64,000 bases of DNA from Schizosaccharomyces osmophilus (lineage: Eukaryota; Ascomycota; Schizosaccharomycetes; Schizosaccharomycetales; Schizosaccharomycetaceae): positions 1,116,001 to 1,180,000 of the forward strand of contig NC_079238.1 in assembly GCF_027921745.1 (NCBI RefSeq), written 5' to 3'. Position numbers and translations under genes: made by a program. The notes under the pieces are model-generated. The model ran no database searches, was not told the origin of the DNA, and saw nothing but the letters and a program-made list of their open reading frames with translations. Positions 33,089-45,040 of the stretch are shown here, piece after piece. Position 1 is the stretch's first letter, and each line of letters opens with the position of its first letter.

Positions 33089-35485
33089 ATGGAGAAATTA
33101 CATGAAAATGAAGTAAAAAACCTTGCACAAGAAACAAAAACGTCCTCTACGGATCATATAAGCTCGATATTTAAGCGACCGAAAATTAAATCTTCTTCCT
33201 TGAACAAAGCATATTTGGGAAAGACATCCACACCAGCTTGTTCTAATGCTGTCAACGGGGTTTCTGGAGGTCCTCCTAAGAATGCTCAAGCACCCGGTCG
33301 CATAGATGGATCCATCTCACCTTCTACGAATGCAGGATCAAATAACTCGACCCCTAAAAGTGCTTCTGCTTCTTTAGCAGCGGCGGTTCCTGAGGTTATT
33401 GATGATTCGGCACGATTGAATACTGTAGATCATGCTTCACCAACTACAGGCGTCAAACATGCATCTAGTGTCGGCCATACTGCTGCCCATAATAAGGTCC
33501 GCCTGTCTATCAAACTAAGCACTAGTGGAAATGTAAGCGGGGCAGGCACCCCGAAGGCTGTTACTAGCAACACCAATCCTTGGGCAGTCCGTTCCGCCGA
33601 ACGCTTATCATCAAATACTACTACGAATAGAACAGCATCTCCTGAGAGTATAGATACTCAAATAGAAAACAAAAAGGGAGCTACTTCTTTATATGCGTCT
33701 GCTGCTGCGGCCGCCGCCCGCCATTCGACTTCAGCTGCTCTAGCTTCGTATGCTGGGACAATTTATGATTCTAGTGGCAATGTTATTAAGGGACTTGAGA
33801 ATCCAAGCTCATTGTCCGCTTCTTCTAATCAATCTCAAGATGGTTTGTCTAACGTCGATGCAAAAAGTGTGCAAGCTCTCGCTGTTTCCGCCTCCTCTTC
33901 CTCCAGTCGTCTTCACCAAACCGAGAAAAACCAAGACACTCAAAGTAAGGAAAATACCACTACACAGAATAAAAATGACACTGCCTCTGGTTGTGAAGAA
34001 GTATCACCAACTCGTCTTCCTTCTCCAACAAGCGTCCGTCGTGCTTCTCACTTCTCTGAGGGAAAATGGGATGAAATTGACGATGAGGATGATGATGATT
34101 GGGGAAGTACAATCGAGTTCGAAGATGGAACTACGGTCGTTATTGACGCCAAAACTAGAAAATATGAGCCTTTAAAAACCCCTGAACATGAAAAACCGGA
34201 ACCGGAACCTTCCTCCTCACACTCCCAATCCGCGTCTCATACATTTTCTTCAACTTACACTAGTTCCGATATTAATGCCTCGGAAACGCCGAAACCTGAT
34301 TTGGTTGATAATGCACCTACCAATTCCGAACTTCTTTCCGATGAAATCCCTATAGCTTCTTCTGGCCCAACTGAACAAGCAAGTGGAGAAATTAGAGGAA
34401 GATCTATTGAAAAGTTAGATTACAGCAAGTCAACACTCGAGAAGGAGCCCGATGCTCCACAAGACACTGTTGCCTCTTTTGAAAGCGAGGAAGCTACCAA
34501 GGTTGTGGAACAGCCTACTTCTGATTTAGATCAAAGCGCTTCTTCTCCTTCAATAGCCGTAAACACTCTTCGAGAAGAACAACAGCGTGTAATGTCAGAA
34601 GCCCGTCAAAAAGCCGTTGAGCGTAGGCGTCAAGAAGACGAGCAACTCGCGCAATCAAGAGAACGAGCTCGGAAAAAAGCAGAAGAGATCAGACTAGTGA
34701 CTGAGTCAAGAGAACCTGGTAGTCCTTTGGACACATCCAACGTCAACGATGTTAAGGACGATCAAGTTTCACCAACTCTACTCAACGTTCAGCAAAAGCA
34801 AGACGATGTAGATTTTTCTTCTTGGAGAGACAATGATCAGCCTATTCCTCCTGTTCAACCTATTATGAATTTGGAGAAGTCAGGAAATCTTCGTTCTTCA
34901 GTTGGTAGCGATGAGAACGCAACTCGTCACAGCAAATCTAGAAGCATAGATGAAGTTATTCTCAGTATTAAGGATGTTATTTTTGATAACAATCTTTATA
35001 AACAGCGTACCTTTCAAAGCGGTACTTCTCAATTGCCTGTTCGTCCTCATCAGGAACAGCTGAGTAGCTCCCGATACTCGTCGGCTGTAACCTCTCCTTA
35101 TTCCGACAAGATGAAATCTTCTTTCGATTCGAATAACGTTTTACACAACAGGCCTCACGGTACCGCCAAAATTTCTCGTCCCCGAGGAGACGTGATACTG
35201 AACATTCGTTTTCCTTATTCGAACCCAACGCGTAAATTGTCTACTAGGTCATTAAGATTAGAGGAGTTGAAACCATTGGAAGAAAAAGTTCCAGTGTTTC
35301 GATCATCCTCAAAACAACCACTTCGTATTCATCCTAGTCAACCTTTTCGAGTTACTGTAAGCTTACCTGGAGAAAAAGCTGTACAAGTACTCAGACGCTC
35401 TTTTCGTAATACTATGAATCCCAATCATTATGATCCTCATCGCCGGGAGCGAATAGATACGGGCTTTTGGCGATCGGCAGCTTGA
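33089..35485 (+). CDS. Large mostly disordered protein, unknown function
   Basis: 798 residues from the ATG at 33089, placed where S. pombe has SPBC1604.12, an uncharacterised gene. Composition is Ser/Thr/Ala/Asn-rich with little predicted fold. Islands that look conserved are a basic N-terminal segment (about 28-50: FKRPKIKSSSLNKAYLG), a central acidic motif near 325-350 (KWDEIDDEDDDDWGSTIEF), a charged Arg/Glu helix at about 490-545 (possible coiled coil) and a basic C-terminal part that includes DVILNIRFPYS and PFRVTVSLPG. It has Ser/Thr-Pro sites throughout. I do not know its role. It could be a scaffold or RNA-granule type protein, which is inference only. Confidence 0.85.
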   Translation: MEKLHENEVKNLAQETKTSSTDHISSIFKRPKIKSSSLNKAYLGKTSTPACSNAVNGVSGGPPKNAQAPGRIDGSISPSTNAGSNNSTPKSASASLAAAVPEVIDDSARLNTVDHASPTTGVKHASSVGHTAAHNKVRLSIKLSTSGNVSGAGTPKAVTSNTNPWAVRSAERLSSNTTTNRTASPESIDTQIENKKGATSLYASAAAAAARHSTSAALASYAGTIYDSSGNVIKGLENPSSLSASSNQSQDGLSNVDAKSVQALAVSASSSSSRLHQTEKNQDTQSKENTTTQNKNDTASGCEEVSPTRLPSPTSVRRASHFSEGKWDEIDDEDDDDWGSTIEFEDGTTVVIDAKTRKYEPLKTPEHEKPEPEPSSSHSQSASHTFSSTYTSSDINASETPKPDLVDNAPTNSELLSDEIPIASSGPTEQASGEIRGRSIEKLDYSKSTLEKEPDAPQDTVASFESEEATKVVEQPTSDLDQSASSPSIAVNTLREEQQRVMSEARQKAVERRRQEDEQLAQSRERARKKAEEIRLVTESREPGSPLDTSNVNDVKDDQVSPTLLNVQQKQDDVDFSSWRDNDQPIPPVQPIMNLEKSGNLRSSVGSDENATRHSKSRSIDEVILSIKDVIFDNNLYKQRTFQSGTSQLPVRPHQEQLSSSRYSSAVTSPYSDKMKSSFDSNNVLHNRPHGTAKISRPRGDVILNIRFPYSNPTRKLSTRSLRLEELKPLEEKVPVFRSSSKQPLRIHPSQPFRVTVSLPGEKAVQVLRRSFRNTMNPNHYDPHRRERIDTGFWRSAA

Positions 35486-36011
35486 ATCGGTTTGCTGCAG
35501 TATATATGGTTATGTGTATCTATCTACGACTGTAATGTTTTTTGTTTTGTTTCAATTTTTCGTCTAATTCTTATTTATAAATCAACCGAAAAATTGTGCA
35601 GAAAAGAACACGACAAACTACCTTCGGTTCTATTGCTATCTACGTTCTGACTTTTGCATAATAAATATTCGCTTTGTTAATACGAACTGATCTAGTGTCC
35701 CAATTTTAAATCTGAGTATCTATTTAGGTAGATATCTGTACATATTATAATCGCTTGTTTTCAGTGACAGGAAAGGATTAGTAAATGACTCTTCATCGCT
35801 TAATATGAGTAATGAATTAGCCTCATAACATTGAAACTAGGAAGATATGAATTAGGGAAGAAATGAATGAAATGAAAATTTAGTATCCTGAAACCTTAGT
35901 TGTTCACTGAGCGATCCAAGCACATAGGCTTCTTCTAGAATTGTTTCATGTTCGGCTTGTGCAGATGTAAGGTTGACATAAAAACAAGAAAGCTTATAGT
36001 GCTGAAATGGT
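35486..36011. other. Convergent intergenic region before spc25
   Basis: AT-rich 3' flanks. It lies at one edge of the apparent spc25 insertion. I see no repeat or relic that would explain the insertion. Confidence 0.45.
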
Positions 36012-36808
36012 TCAACTTTCACGGCCCTTGTGATAATCTATAAATCCTTTCCTTATATCTCTCAAAAACTGATAAAAGTCTCTTGACTGATTTAGTTTCT
36101 TGACCAAATCATCCAAGATAAGAAGTGGAGGACGACAGTGAGTTACTAAAGGCATAGTTAGTACATAACTGGTAGTTAAATTTATACCTTCGTAATCTAT
36201 ATGGCTTAGGTTAATTTGAAAGGAGAATGGCTTGTCCCAATTTTTCTCGTCTATGTTAGTAAATACAAAGCGAATTACTTCTTCATGAACACCTTCCATT
36301 CGCAATCCTAGATAATCTTGCCAGAATTGAAGCTCTGGCATGTTTAATTGCTCTTGTTTTCTCTTCAATGAATCCAATTCTTCTTTTGTGTGCCGTTTTG
36401 TAGTAAGCACAACTCGACAACGCTCTATTTCATCAAGAATGGTCTGTTTACGCTTTTGCATAGCTTCTGCCTTTCCCTGAATTGTTTGTATTTCTTGTTC
36501 AGTAGCCTCTCTTTCAACCCGTTCTTTCTCAAGCAATTCATTAAAGCTTTGTTCGCGAGCTCGTAAATGGTCTAACGTTTTTTCACTGTTCTTTTGGTTT
36601 TCTAGGGCATTGTTAGAGTTTTATAAAAGAAGAAATATGTAAAGTTACCATAAACGGTCGAAAGTTCCTTAAGATACTCATTCTTATTATTTAAAAGCTG
36701 TTTACGCTCATCTTGCAGGAATCGATCAAAAATGCTATTAAAATTGGATATTTTTAATTTCAAATCATTATAATTCAGCTCTAAATCAGGAAAATTGGAT
36801 AAAGTCAT
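36012..36808 (-). CDS. spc25: Spc25, Ndc80-complex kinetochore subunit
   Basis: Pairs with Spc24 in the Ndc80 complex that ties kinetochores to microtubules. Two exons: 36808-36649 and 36601-36012, joined over a 47-nt intron (GTAACT, CTAAC, CTAG), giving 249 residues. The N-terminal half is a long coiled coil (about 25-150) and the C-terminal RWD-like globular domain starts with YLGLRMEGV and contains RFVFTNID, PPLLILDDLVKKLN and FLRDIRKGF, the Spc25 hallmarks. In S. pombe I recall spc25 on chromosome III (SPCC188.04c), so its position inside a chromosome II block here is unexpected. Confidence 0.9.
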
Positions 36809-37104
36809 AAGAATTTCTATCTTTTATGAAGTGAAAATCACCGGTCTCTGTTCAGGGAATATGGAGACAAAAAGGAATATACAACCCAGCAAAAAAAAAA
36901 AAGAAAAAATAAGATGGAAAAGCAACTGACTAAGGGTTGCAATTCTATGTCTATCATATACAAATATTGTTAATTAGATTACCATTTTACAGTTTGTCAT
37001 AGTAGAAGTTGGTCTTTGTAAAAGTACCACGATGCAAATAATTAAAACAAAATATATAAATATTTAAATTTTGAAAACTGAAACATTATAGACGCAATGT
37101 TGAT

Positions 37105-37297
37105 CTAAAGAGGGGAGTCTCGGTACACTTGACTTGCATTCATGAAAAGAAAAATCATTGTGGATACAAAATAAGCTAAAAATTAACAATGGGAGTAAGT
37201 ATTCGCCCATACTTGGTCGAATCCGTTTATAGAAACGGTCGTAAAGAGCAGGGTTTCTTAAACATTGGAATAAACGATATACTGAGCTAACGAACAT
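37105..37297 (-). CDS. Candidate 51-residue spliced small protein, unknown
   Basis: ATG at 37297. With a 37-nt intron (37212-37176, GTATGG to TAG) the exons 37297-37213 and 37175-37105 give a 51-residue protein: basic N-terminal half (RFYKRIRP), one short hydrophobic segment (about 30-41) and a polar tail ending in YRDSPL. Basic then hydrophobic is typical of small mitochondrial membrane proteins, which is inference. Unspliced, the frame runs 77 codons. No family recognised. It lies between spc25 and mrpl32. Confidence 0.42.
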
Positions 37298-37427
37298 AGC
37301 TCTTTTACCAGCAAGTTCATGCCAAGCTTGTTAATTTACAAGCTTTTTTGTTCTGACCAAAACCATTTTCAAAACGAAGCTTAAAAATTCAAAACTTGTG
37401 TTGAAAGCATAAGCAAACCAACAATGT

Positions 37428-37748
37428 TTAGAAGTCTTGGGATTTCCATTCCTGGCGAAGACCCTTATAGCAAGAAGGACACATATGATGGGCCAGTTTG
37501 AAAGAACTACAAACGGGGCATCGGTTCAAATTTGTTTTGTCTTTTAGAGCCTTACCAGCGAGAAAGCGGCTTCTCTTCTTCGAGTACGAGGTTTTCTTTT
37601 TTGGAACGGCAAGCAAAATAGAGTTCCACAGATCTTGTAATCCAAAGTATGGGATTTGTAAGCGAATCGAATAAGATGTTAGACCAAGGATCCCAGCTTG
37701 AAGGAACCTTGAAGGAATTTTCATAGAATTGCTGACAATTGCCGACAT
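37428..37748 (-). CDS. mrpl32: Mitochondrial ribosomal protein bL32m (Mrpl32)
   Basis: Large-subunit protein of the mitochondrial ribosome, 106 residues, single exon, ATG at 37748. An N-terminal presequence of about 45 residues (processed by the m-AAA protease in S. cerevisiae) precedes the L32 start AVPKKKTSYSKKRSR. The C-terminal zinc ribbon has Cys77, Cys80, Cys90 and Cys93. Position next to shk1 matches S. pombe SPBC1604.13c. Confidence 0.93.
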   Translation of the reverse strand: MSAIVSNSMKIPSRFLQAGILGLTSYSIRLQIPYFGLQDLWNSILLAVPKKKTSYSKKRSRFLAGKALKDKTNLNRCPVCSSFKLAHHMCPSCYKGLRQEWKSQDF

Positions 37749-38573
37749 GGTGCTAGTTTTCCGACTATATCAAACCGCAGTGTTTTTACAGTGAGATAAT
37801 TTCCAAATGAAAGACGTCTGTATTGCTTTATTGGGTATTTTTCTTTCTTTAAAGGGCCAGTAATCGTTGCCAACGTTTGGTTATAGAAGACGACACGTAT
37901 TATTAGTATTCGGGCAAAATCCTTTCTTTTCCCTACTCTATTTATTATATAAAAAAAGATAAACTAAATCTCCTTCTACAGAGTTTTTTGGAGGATTAGG
38001 AACCAAAAGGCTGGTTTTTGGTAAATTCCTAGCAATCTGGTAAGGGTGTAATTGTGTGAGAGAAAATGAAACAAGGTACAAGTCCGAAACGAGCAAAGAT
38101 GTTTTAGATCATGAAAATGTGTAAAATTACCTTTGCATTTGGTATATATGTCTGTATTATTGCCTCGCAACTAAATAAATCTGTTCAGTAATATGTCTCT
38201 TGCAAGAGTTAAGTATCATATATTGTACGATTATTCCATGCCATAAATAGGACTGGGTTAAAAAAAATAAAGTCTTTTATTCTTTACATATACGGACCAG
38301 ACTATTAAGAAAAATTGTAAATCCACAATAAAAGCTACTTTATTTAAAAAATCGGGTTCAAAATTCTAAAGTAATCAAAATAGTATTTGCATGATACCCA
38401 AACTCAGCAGAAGATGAGAAACGAAGAAAAGAGTAAAAGACGTCGAGTAATTAGTCGTGAGCTCATAAACCATAATGTATAATTACAAACTTGAGAAAAA
38501 AAAACAAAGCAATAAATTACGTAGGTTGAAGCACTTCAACTGCTTTTTAAAATGAATTGCTGTAGAAACCGAA
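37749..38573. other. Intergenic region, shk1 3' end / mrpl32 promoter
   Basis: Minus-strand genes flank this 0.8 kb, so it holds the shk1 3' flank and the mrpl32 promoter. Nothing else is recognised. Confidence 0.45.
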
Positions 38574-40716
<2,143 letters not shown>

Positions 40717-41649
40717 TGTGAAATAGGTAGGTACAAAAAAACGAACGAATCAAGCAAGAAAAAAACGTAAAATAAGGGGATGGTCAGAAGCAATAAACAG
40801 GTAAAACGAAAAGCTTTAAAAAGAAATAAGGAATATGCAAATAAAATTTGTATCGTAAATATAGTGGAAGCCAAGACAAAACGCGACAGCCTTAATAATT
40901 TCTATTAAAAGAACCAAAGAAACTTGTGAAAAAAGAAGCGAATCAGATTACGCTACGACGATCTATTAATTTTAGATATATTTTGCAAAATGAAAATAGT
41001 TGAGACCTACAAAAGCCAGAGAATATGGCTCTGTTCGAATGCCAGCTTTTTTACAAAATCAATCAAGTTATACTGATTTCAAGGCGTGAAACATAACTTT
41101 AAAATCTAAAGCATATAGAAGTTGTAAGCTTTTATTTCCAAGTATGCGTGTCTCTCACCTCGCTTTCCAACAATGCAAAGGTTGGTAGTGTACAAGTATG
41201 GTGAGCCTTAAAGAATAATTGAGGATGTCCAGAAGACGCTGAAAAGGAATTATCCTAAAAACTAAAAGGACTTGTTTGATATGTTAATAGATTAATAAAT
41301 ATTAATATAAATATATATATATATATTGGATTCGTTTAATCATGCCGGTTTGGTTTCACATTTCGAACCTTTTGGGCGAGCGAGTTTGCAAGTTGATTGT
41401 CAAAGAACTCTGATCATGTACTTAAATAAAAGGATTCAAAAATGTACCTACAAACTTACAGGGTAATATTTGTTCCTGTCTTTTTCCAGTTTCATCCATC
41501 AAACGACACTTTCTTTTCTAGAAGAGCTCAGGCCAGAAAGAACAAAAGAAAAGTTTAGGACATGTAAAGAAATGATGATTTAGAAGTAAAAGCCAAGAAA
41601 TAAATATCTATTTATGGGTCTTGTCATATACAGTTGCCTTTTGCATGAG
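40717..41649. other. Promoter and leader region of shk1
   Basis: Long upstream region of shk1, AT-rich, with an (AT)8 microsatellite at 41311-41326. No frame that I can support lies here, and the size suggests a long shk1 leader. Confidence 0.45.
41311..41326. repeat. (AT)8 microsatellite
   Basis: Sixteen bases of perfect AT dinucleotide repeat in the shk1 upstream region. Confidence 0.9.
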
Positions 41650-41879
41650 ATGGAATCTATCGAACGATTGCTTTTGCAGACCTACGGGAAGGATTCAGAC
41701 CAGTATACTGGAATACCGGAAACAGGACAAGTATTATTTTAAATAAAAATGGGTGATTGACTTCCTTCATGCAATAGGATGCTACCTACAACTTAATGTT
41801 CGTTTTACGACTTACTTTAGCTGTGTTTGGACTCACTGTGAGCTTTACTCCTTATATATTTCAAAAGATGAGGCATTAA
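41650..41879 (+). CDS. Candidate 60-residue spliced single-pass membrane protein
   Basis: Two exons, 41650-41730 (27 codons, starting MESIERLLLQ) and 41778-41879 (33 codons), separated by a 47-nt intron with GTATTA, a TTGAC branch-like sequence and AATAG. The intron contains an in-frame stop, so splicing is required. The N-terminal part is polar and acidic, and exon 2 encodes one membrane helix (about 33-52, MFVLRLTLAVFGLTVSF) followed by a short basic tail. Splice signals, the start ATG and a stop right after the helix make chance less likely. I recognise no family. Likely a small ER or mitochondrial membrane protein, by inference. It lies between shk1 and gpi16. Confidence 0.55.
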
Positions 41880-42545
41880 ACTATGGGATACTTGTCTAAT
41901 ACTGCTATACCTTCATGATGCTTGGACTGTTGGTGTCATTTTATCCAGGAAATCCACTATAATAGTAAATGTCCAGTGCAGAGTGGGATTCTAGGACAAT
42001 AAGAGTAATTGATACATAATGCTCATACTTAGGTCATGAAAGAAGTCTGATTCAGGTGTGATTCTGTTTTATGTTTCTTAGCCTTGCTATATGCACACTA
42101 TTCTTTTAAAATAATATTAAAGGAATATGTTTTTAGCGTTGCAAATAAGTATTATAACCGTTTATATAAGCATATGCTAAGAAGTCAAATGAAGAAACAG
42201 CAGTAAAACAATCGTCGGATTTATCAATACAATAAAAGATTCGATTTTTTATTGGGAAAGCAGGGTTAGAAAAGTTATCCTTTGAATACTTGAAGGCCCT
42301 TCACATTTACAAAAATATTTTGAGCTAACATTTCCATAGTTAGTTTTCCAACTTCGTTTCATGCAATTGGATTCTTACAGGTTTTTGTTTTTCCTTTGCT
42401 TTCCCCCCTCAATAAGCTGATGGATTAAGCAATACAAAATTTTTACTCAACCTTTTTGTTTCTTGAATACTGAATAATTGACAACGACTGAAACTCTTCC
42501 ACATATACAATTCCAGCGTCAAGGGTATACTTTAGTCTATAGAAA
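41880..42545. other. Intergenic region upstream of gpi16
   Basis: Presumed 3' flank of the small membrane-protein candidate and promoter of gpi16. No further gene or RNA seen. Confidence 0.45.
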
Positions 42546-44192
42546 ATGAGGCTATGTGAATTTGTATTAGTTTTTCTCTTTTCTTTGTTTTCTCTTGGAT
42601 ATGCTTCTTTAAACGAGGAATATAATGAAAGATTATATTTGGAAAACTTGTCAAATCGGCATACCTACGCTTCATTCACCTTTGAAATTGACACGAAAAC
42701 AAACAAAGAAAATGGATATGCATTTTCAGAACGAAATTATCAATTTTTTCCGCTTTCTCTTGCCCGAACAATGAAGGATCAAAAGGCAATGGACCTTCAT
42801 GTTAGGGCAACTAGGGGTAGATGGGATTATGGGTTTTGGAAGCAACCTCCTGACAATGGATTTCATTCTGGTGGGTCCGGTTTTGAGGTTTGGGCTTCCT
42901 TTATTGATGATCAAGATATAGACTCCTGGTACAAATTAACTAGTCAGCTTTCAGGTTTGTTTTGTTTTTCTTCAAATAACATCGATGACTTGAATACATA
43001 TCAACCTCTTCTTTCTTTTGTACCATCTTCGTTCACCACTTCGCATTCTCGATACTTTGCTTCCCTCCCACAAGAGTCCGTCTGCACGGAGAATCTCTCC
43101 TCTTTGCTCAAATTTTTACCTTGTAAAAATAGGGCTGGAATTGCTTCACTTTTGGACAGCCATTTGTTGTTTGACACGGATTGGTATTCTCTATCTATAG
43201 ACATTGTGCCCAATCTGGTTGATGACCTTAGCTCCATGAAATTGATTGTCAAGATTCAAACTGTCATTGACGTGGAAAGGACAAACAGAAGAAAAGATAG
43301 AATTAGATTTCCACCTCCTCCTGAATTTTGCGGTGATGATATTACTCATGATCCTTTACGTTGCTTGACTGCCACTTACACATCAAGTTTTCATACTCTC
43401 GAAGACCTATTTCACAAATCCCTCGAAACGAGATGTCCTTTTTCATCTTCTGAAAGTGACATATATGTTAAAAATTCTTCTAATTCTGTCGTTGGGTATC
43501 CTTTGCAAATGGTGGAAGAGATATCTATTCCTGTTCTACTTGAAAAACGCCCGGAATTTCCAGTTTTTGTTGAAAGGTCTTTAACGAATTCTGGAAATCA
43601 TTGGGGTGGTATCGTTTCAACTTTTACTAATCCCTCTGATGATTCTTATAGTATTGTGTACTTTGAACGATTACCTTGGTATGCTCGCGTGTATCTTCAT
43701 ACTATGAAAATAACCGTTAATGATAAACCGGTATCCTCTAATGAATTTTTCCAGGACCAAGTGTACCAACCCTCAAAAGACCGTAAAGCTGGAACTATGA
43801 TTGAGTCTCGATTCACGATTCATGCTCATTCATCTGTCGTTATGTCTTATGATATAGAAAAAACAACTTTACGACTTCAAGAATACCCACCAGATGCTAA
43901 CCGGGGTTATGACCTTCCACCTTCAATCGTTAGCGTTTTTAGCAGAGACGATGTTGAAATATGTCAATTGCGAACCTCGGCTCTTTTAATGTTTATTCCT
44001 ACGCCCGACTTTAGTATGCCATACAACGTTATAATTTTGACATCGACCGTTATGGCTTTAACGTTTGGAGGAAGCTTTAATTTCCTCACAAGAAAAATCG
44101 TTCCTGTCAGCGAATTACCAAAATCGCAGAAGCCATCCTTGCTCCGAAGACTCCGCTCTAAATTGAAGAGAAAAGACAGGGACTCAAATTGA
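42546..44192 (+). CDS. gpi16: Gpi16 (PIG-T), GPI transamidase subunit
   Basis: Subunit of the ER complex that attaches GPI anchors to proteins. 548 residues, ATG at 42546. Cleavable signal peptide at about 1-20, large lumenal domain with PIG-T signatures (RGRWDYGFW, GSGFEVWASF, SLTNSGNHWGG, LPWYARVYLHT), a C-terminal membrane helix at about 498-518 and a short basic cytosolic tail. The family usually forms a disulfide to Gpi8, but I did not assign the cysteine. Dpm3 in the same window serves the same GPI route upstream. Matches S. pombe SPBC1604.15. Confidence 0.95.
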   Translation: MRLCEFVLVFLFSLFSLGYASLNEEYNERLYLENLSNRHTYASFTFEIDTKTNKENGYAFSERNYQFFPLSLARTMKDQKAMDLHVRATRGRWDYGFWKQPPDNGFHSGGSGFEVWASFIDDQDIDSWYKLTSQLSGLFCFSSNNIDDLNTYQPLLSFVPSSFTTSHSRYFASLPQESVCTENLSSLLKFLPCKNRAGIASLLDSHLLFDTDWYSLSIDIVPNLVDDLSSMKLIVKIQTVIDVERTNRRKDRIRFPPPPEFCGDDITHDPLRCLTATYTSSFHTLEDLFHKSLETRCPFSSSESDIYVKNSSNSVVGYPLQMVEEISIPVLLEKRPEFPVFVERSLTNSGNHWGGIVSTFTNPSDDSYSIVYFERLPWYARVYLHTMKITVNDKPVSSNEFFQDQVYQPSKDRKAGTMIESRFTIHAHSSVVMSYDIEKTTLRLQEYPPDANRGYDLPPSIVSVFSRDDVEICQLRTSALLMFIPTPDFSMPYNVIILTSTVMALTFGGSFNFLTRKIVPVSELPKSQKPSLLRRLRSKLKRKDRDSN

Positions 44193-44345
44193 AACTTACT
44201 ACTGTTGAAGGTGATTTTTTTTTAAATGTAAGATTCATTTAATTTTGGCTAAATTTGAGGGAGACAATTATTTTTTATCGTTAAATGGCTAGACACAACA
44301 TATAGATCGTTACTTTTAAGCATAATGTTCTAAGAGAACCGCGTT

Positions 44346-44948
44346 CTAATTATTTGAAGAAAAATGTTTTAATAAGGCTTGCTTCAAACGAACATCGCGT
44401 TTATGTTGAATTTGAGAATGCCGCTTACCTTTTCGAGAAACGGGTTTCGGTCGGTTGGGGCGTAATTGAACTCCAATCCCCAAATTATCATTTTTAACTC
44501 TTGTATGACGGACAGGAGCTCGACGTCCTTGATGTTCAGCACCTAGCCCAGAAACATGGCCTTTCGGAGACCATCCAAACTGGGATAAAACTCGATAACC
44601 AAGGCTGCCTGGTTTCACGAGACCAGGTTGGTATTTATTATCTATATGATTTACCGATAATAAATGCCTTACTGATTTCGCGTGCGTAATTTGATTCTCA
44701 GCTTCAATGAATATTTGACATGCAGGGCACACTGACCCGCGTGCGTTATTGGCAGCACTTTTATCCAAATTTTTCACATCTTCCGAAAATAGAGAGTAAT
44801 AAAAAGATGAAACAGAGCCTTTTTCTTCGATTTTTTCCCGGCTTTCTGTTTGCTCTTCTTGAGGCCTCACAAAGTTAATCCGTGGCCGATTTTTATAGAA
44901 ACCATAAGACTGTATATATTTTTCATGCCCTTTATTATTTAACTCCAT
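44346..44948 (-). CDS. G-patch protein, GPANK1-like
   Basis: 200 residues from the ATG at 44948. A zinc-finger-like CPAC...H...H segment at about 74-95 precedes a G-patch at about 117-160 (GYRVLSQFGW, GLGAEHQGRRAPV, DNLGIG), which usually binds RNA and activates DEAH helicases. The C terminus is Arg/Lys-rich. Position equals S. pombe SPBC1604.16c, an RNA-binding G-patch protein. Tail-to-tail with gpi16, about 150 nt apart. Confidence 0.87.
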   Translation of the reverse strand: MELNNKGHEKYIQSYGFYKNRPRINFVRPQEEQTESREKIEEKGSVSSFYYSLFSEDVKNLDKSAANNARGSVCPACQIFIEAENQITHAKSVRHLLSVNHIDNKYQPGLVKPGSLGYRVLSQFGWSPKGHVSGLGAEHQGRRAPVRHTRVKNDNLGIGVQLRPNRPKPVSRKGKRHSQIQHKRDVRLKQALLKHFSSNN

Positions 44949-45040
44949 TTTCTCTGGTGATATTTACATTCGTACAATCATTACATTTAATGAGGTAGGC
45001 AAATACCGAGAACAAAAATGTGGTAAAGAGGCAGGATGAA

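Noticed and set aside
35013-35228. Minus-strand ORF within the 798-residue gene
   Set aside because: Antisense shadow without its own start signal or recognisable family.
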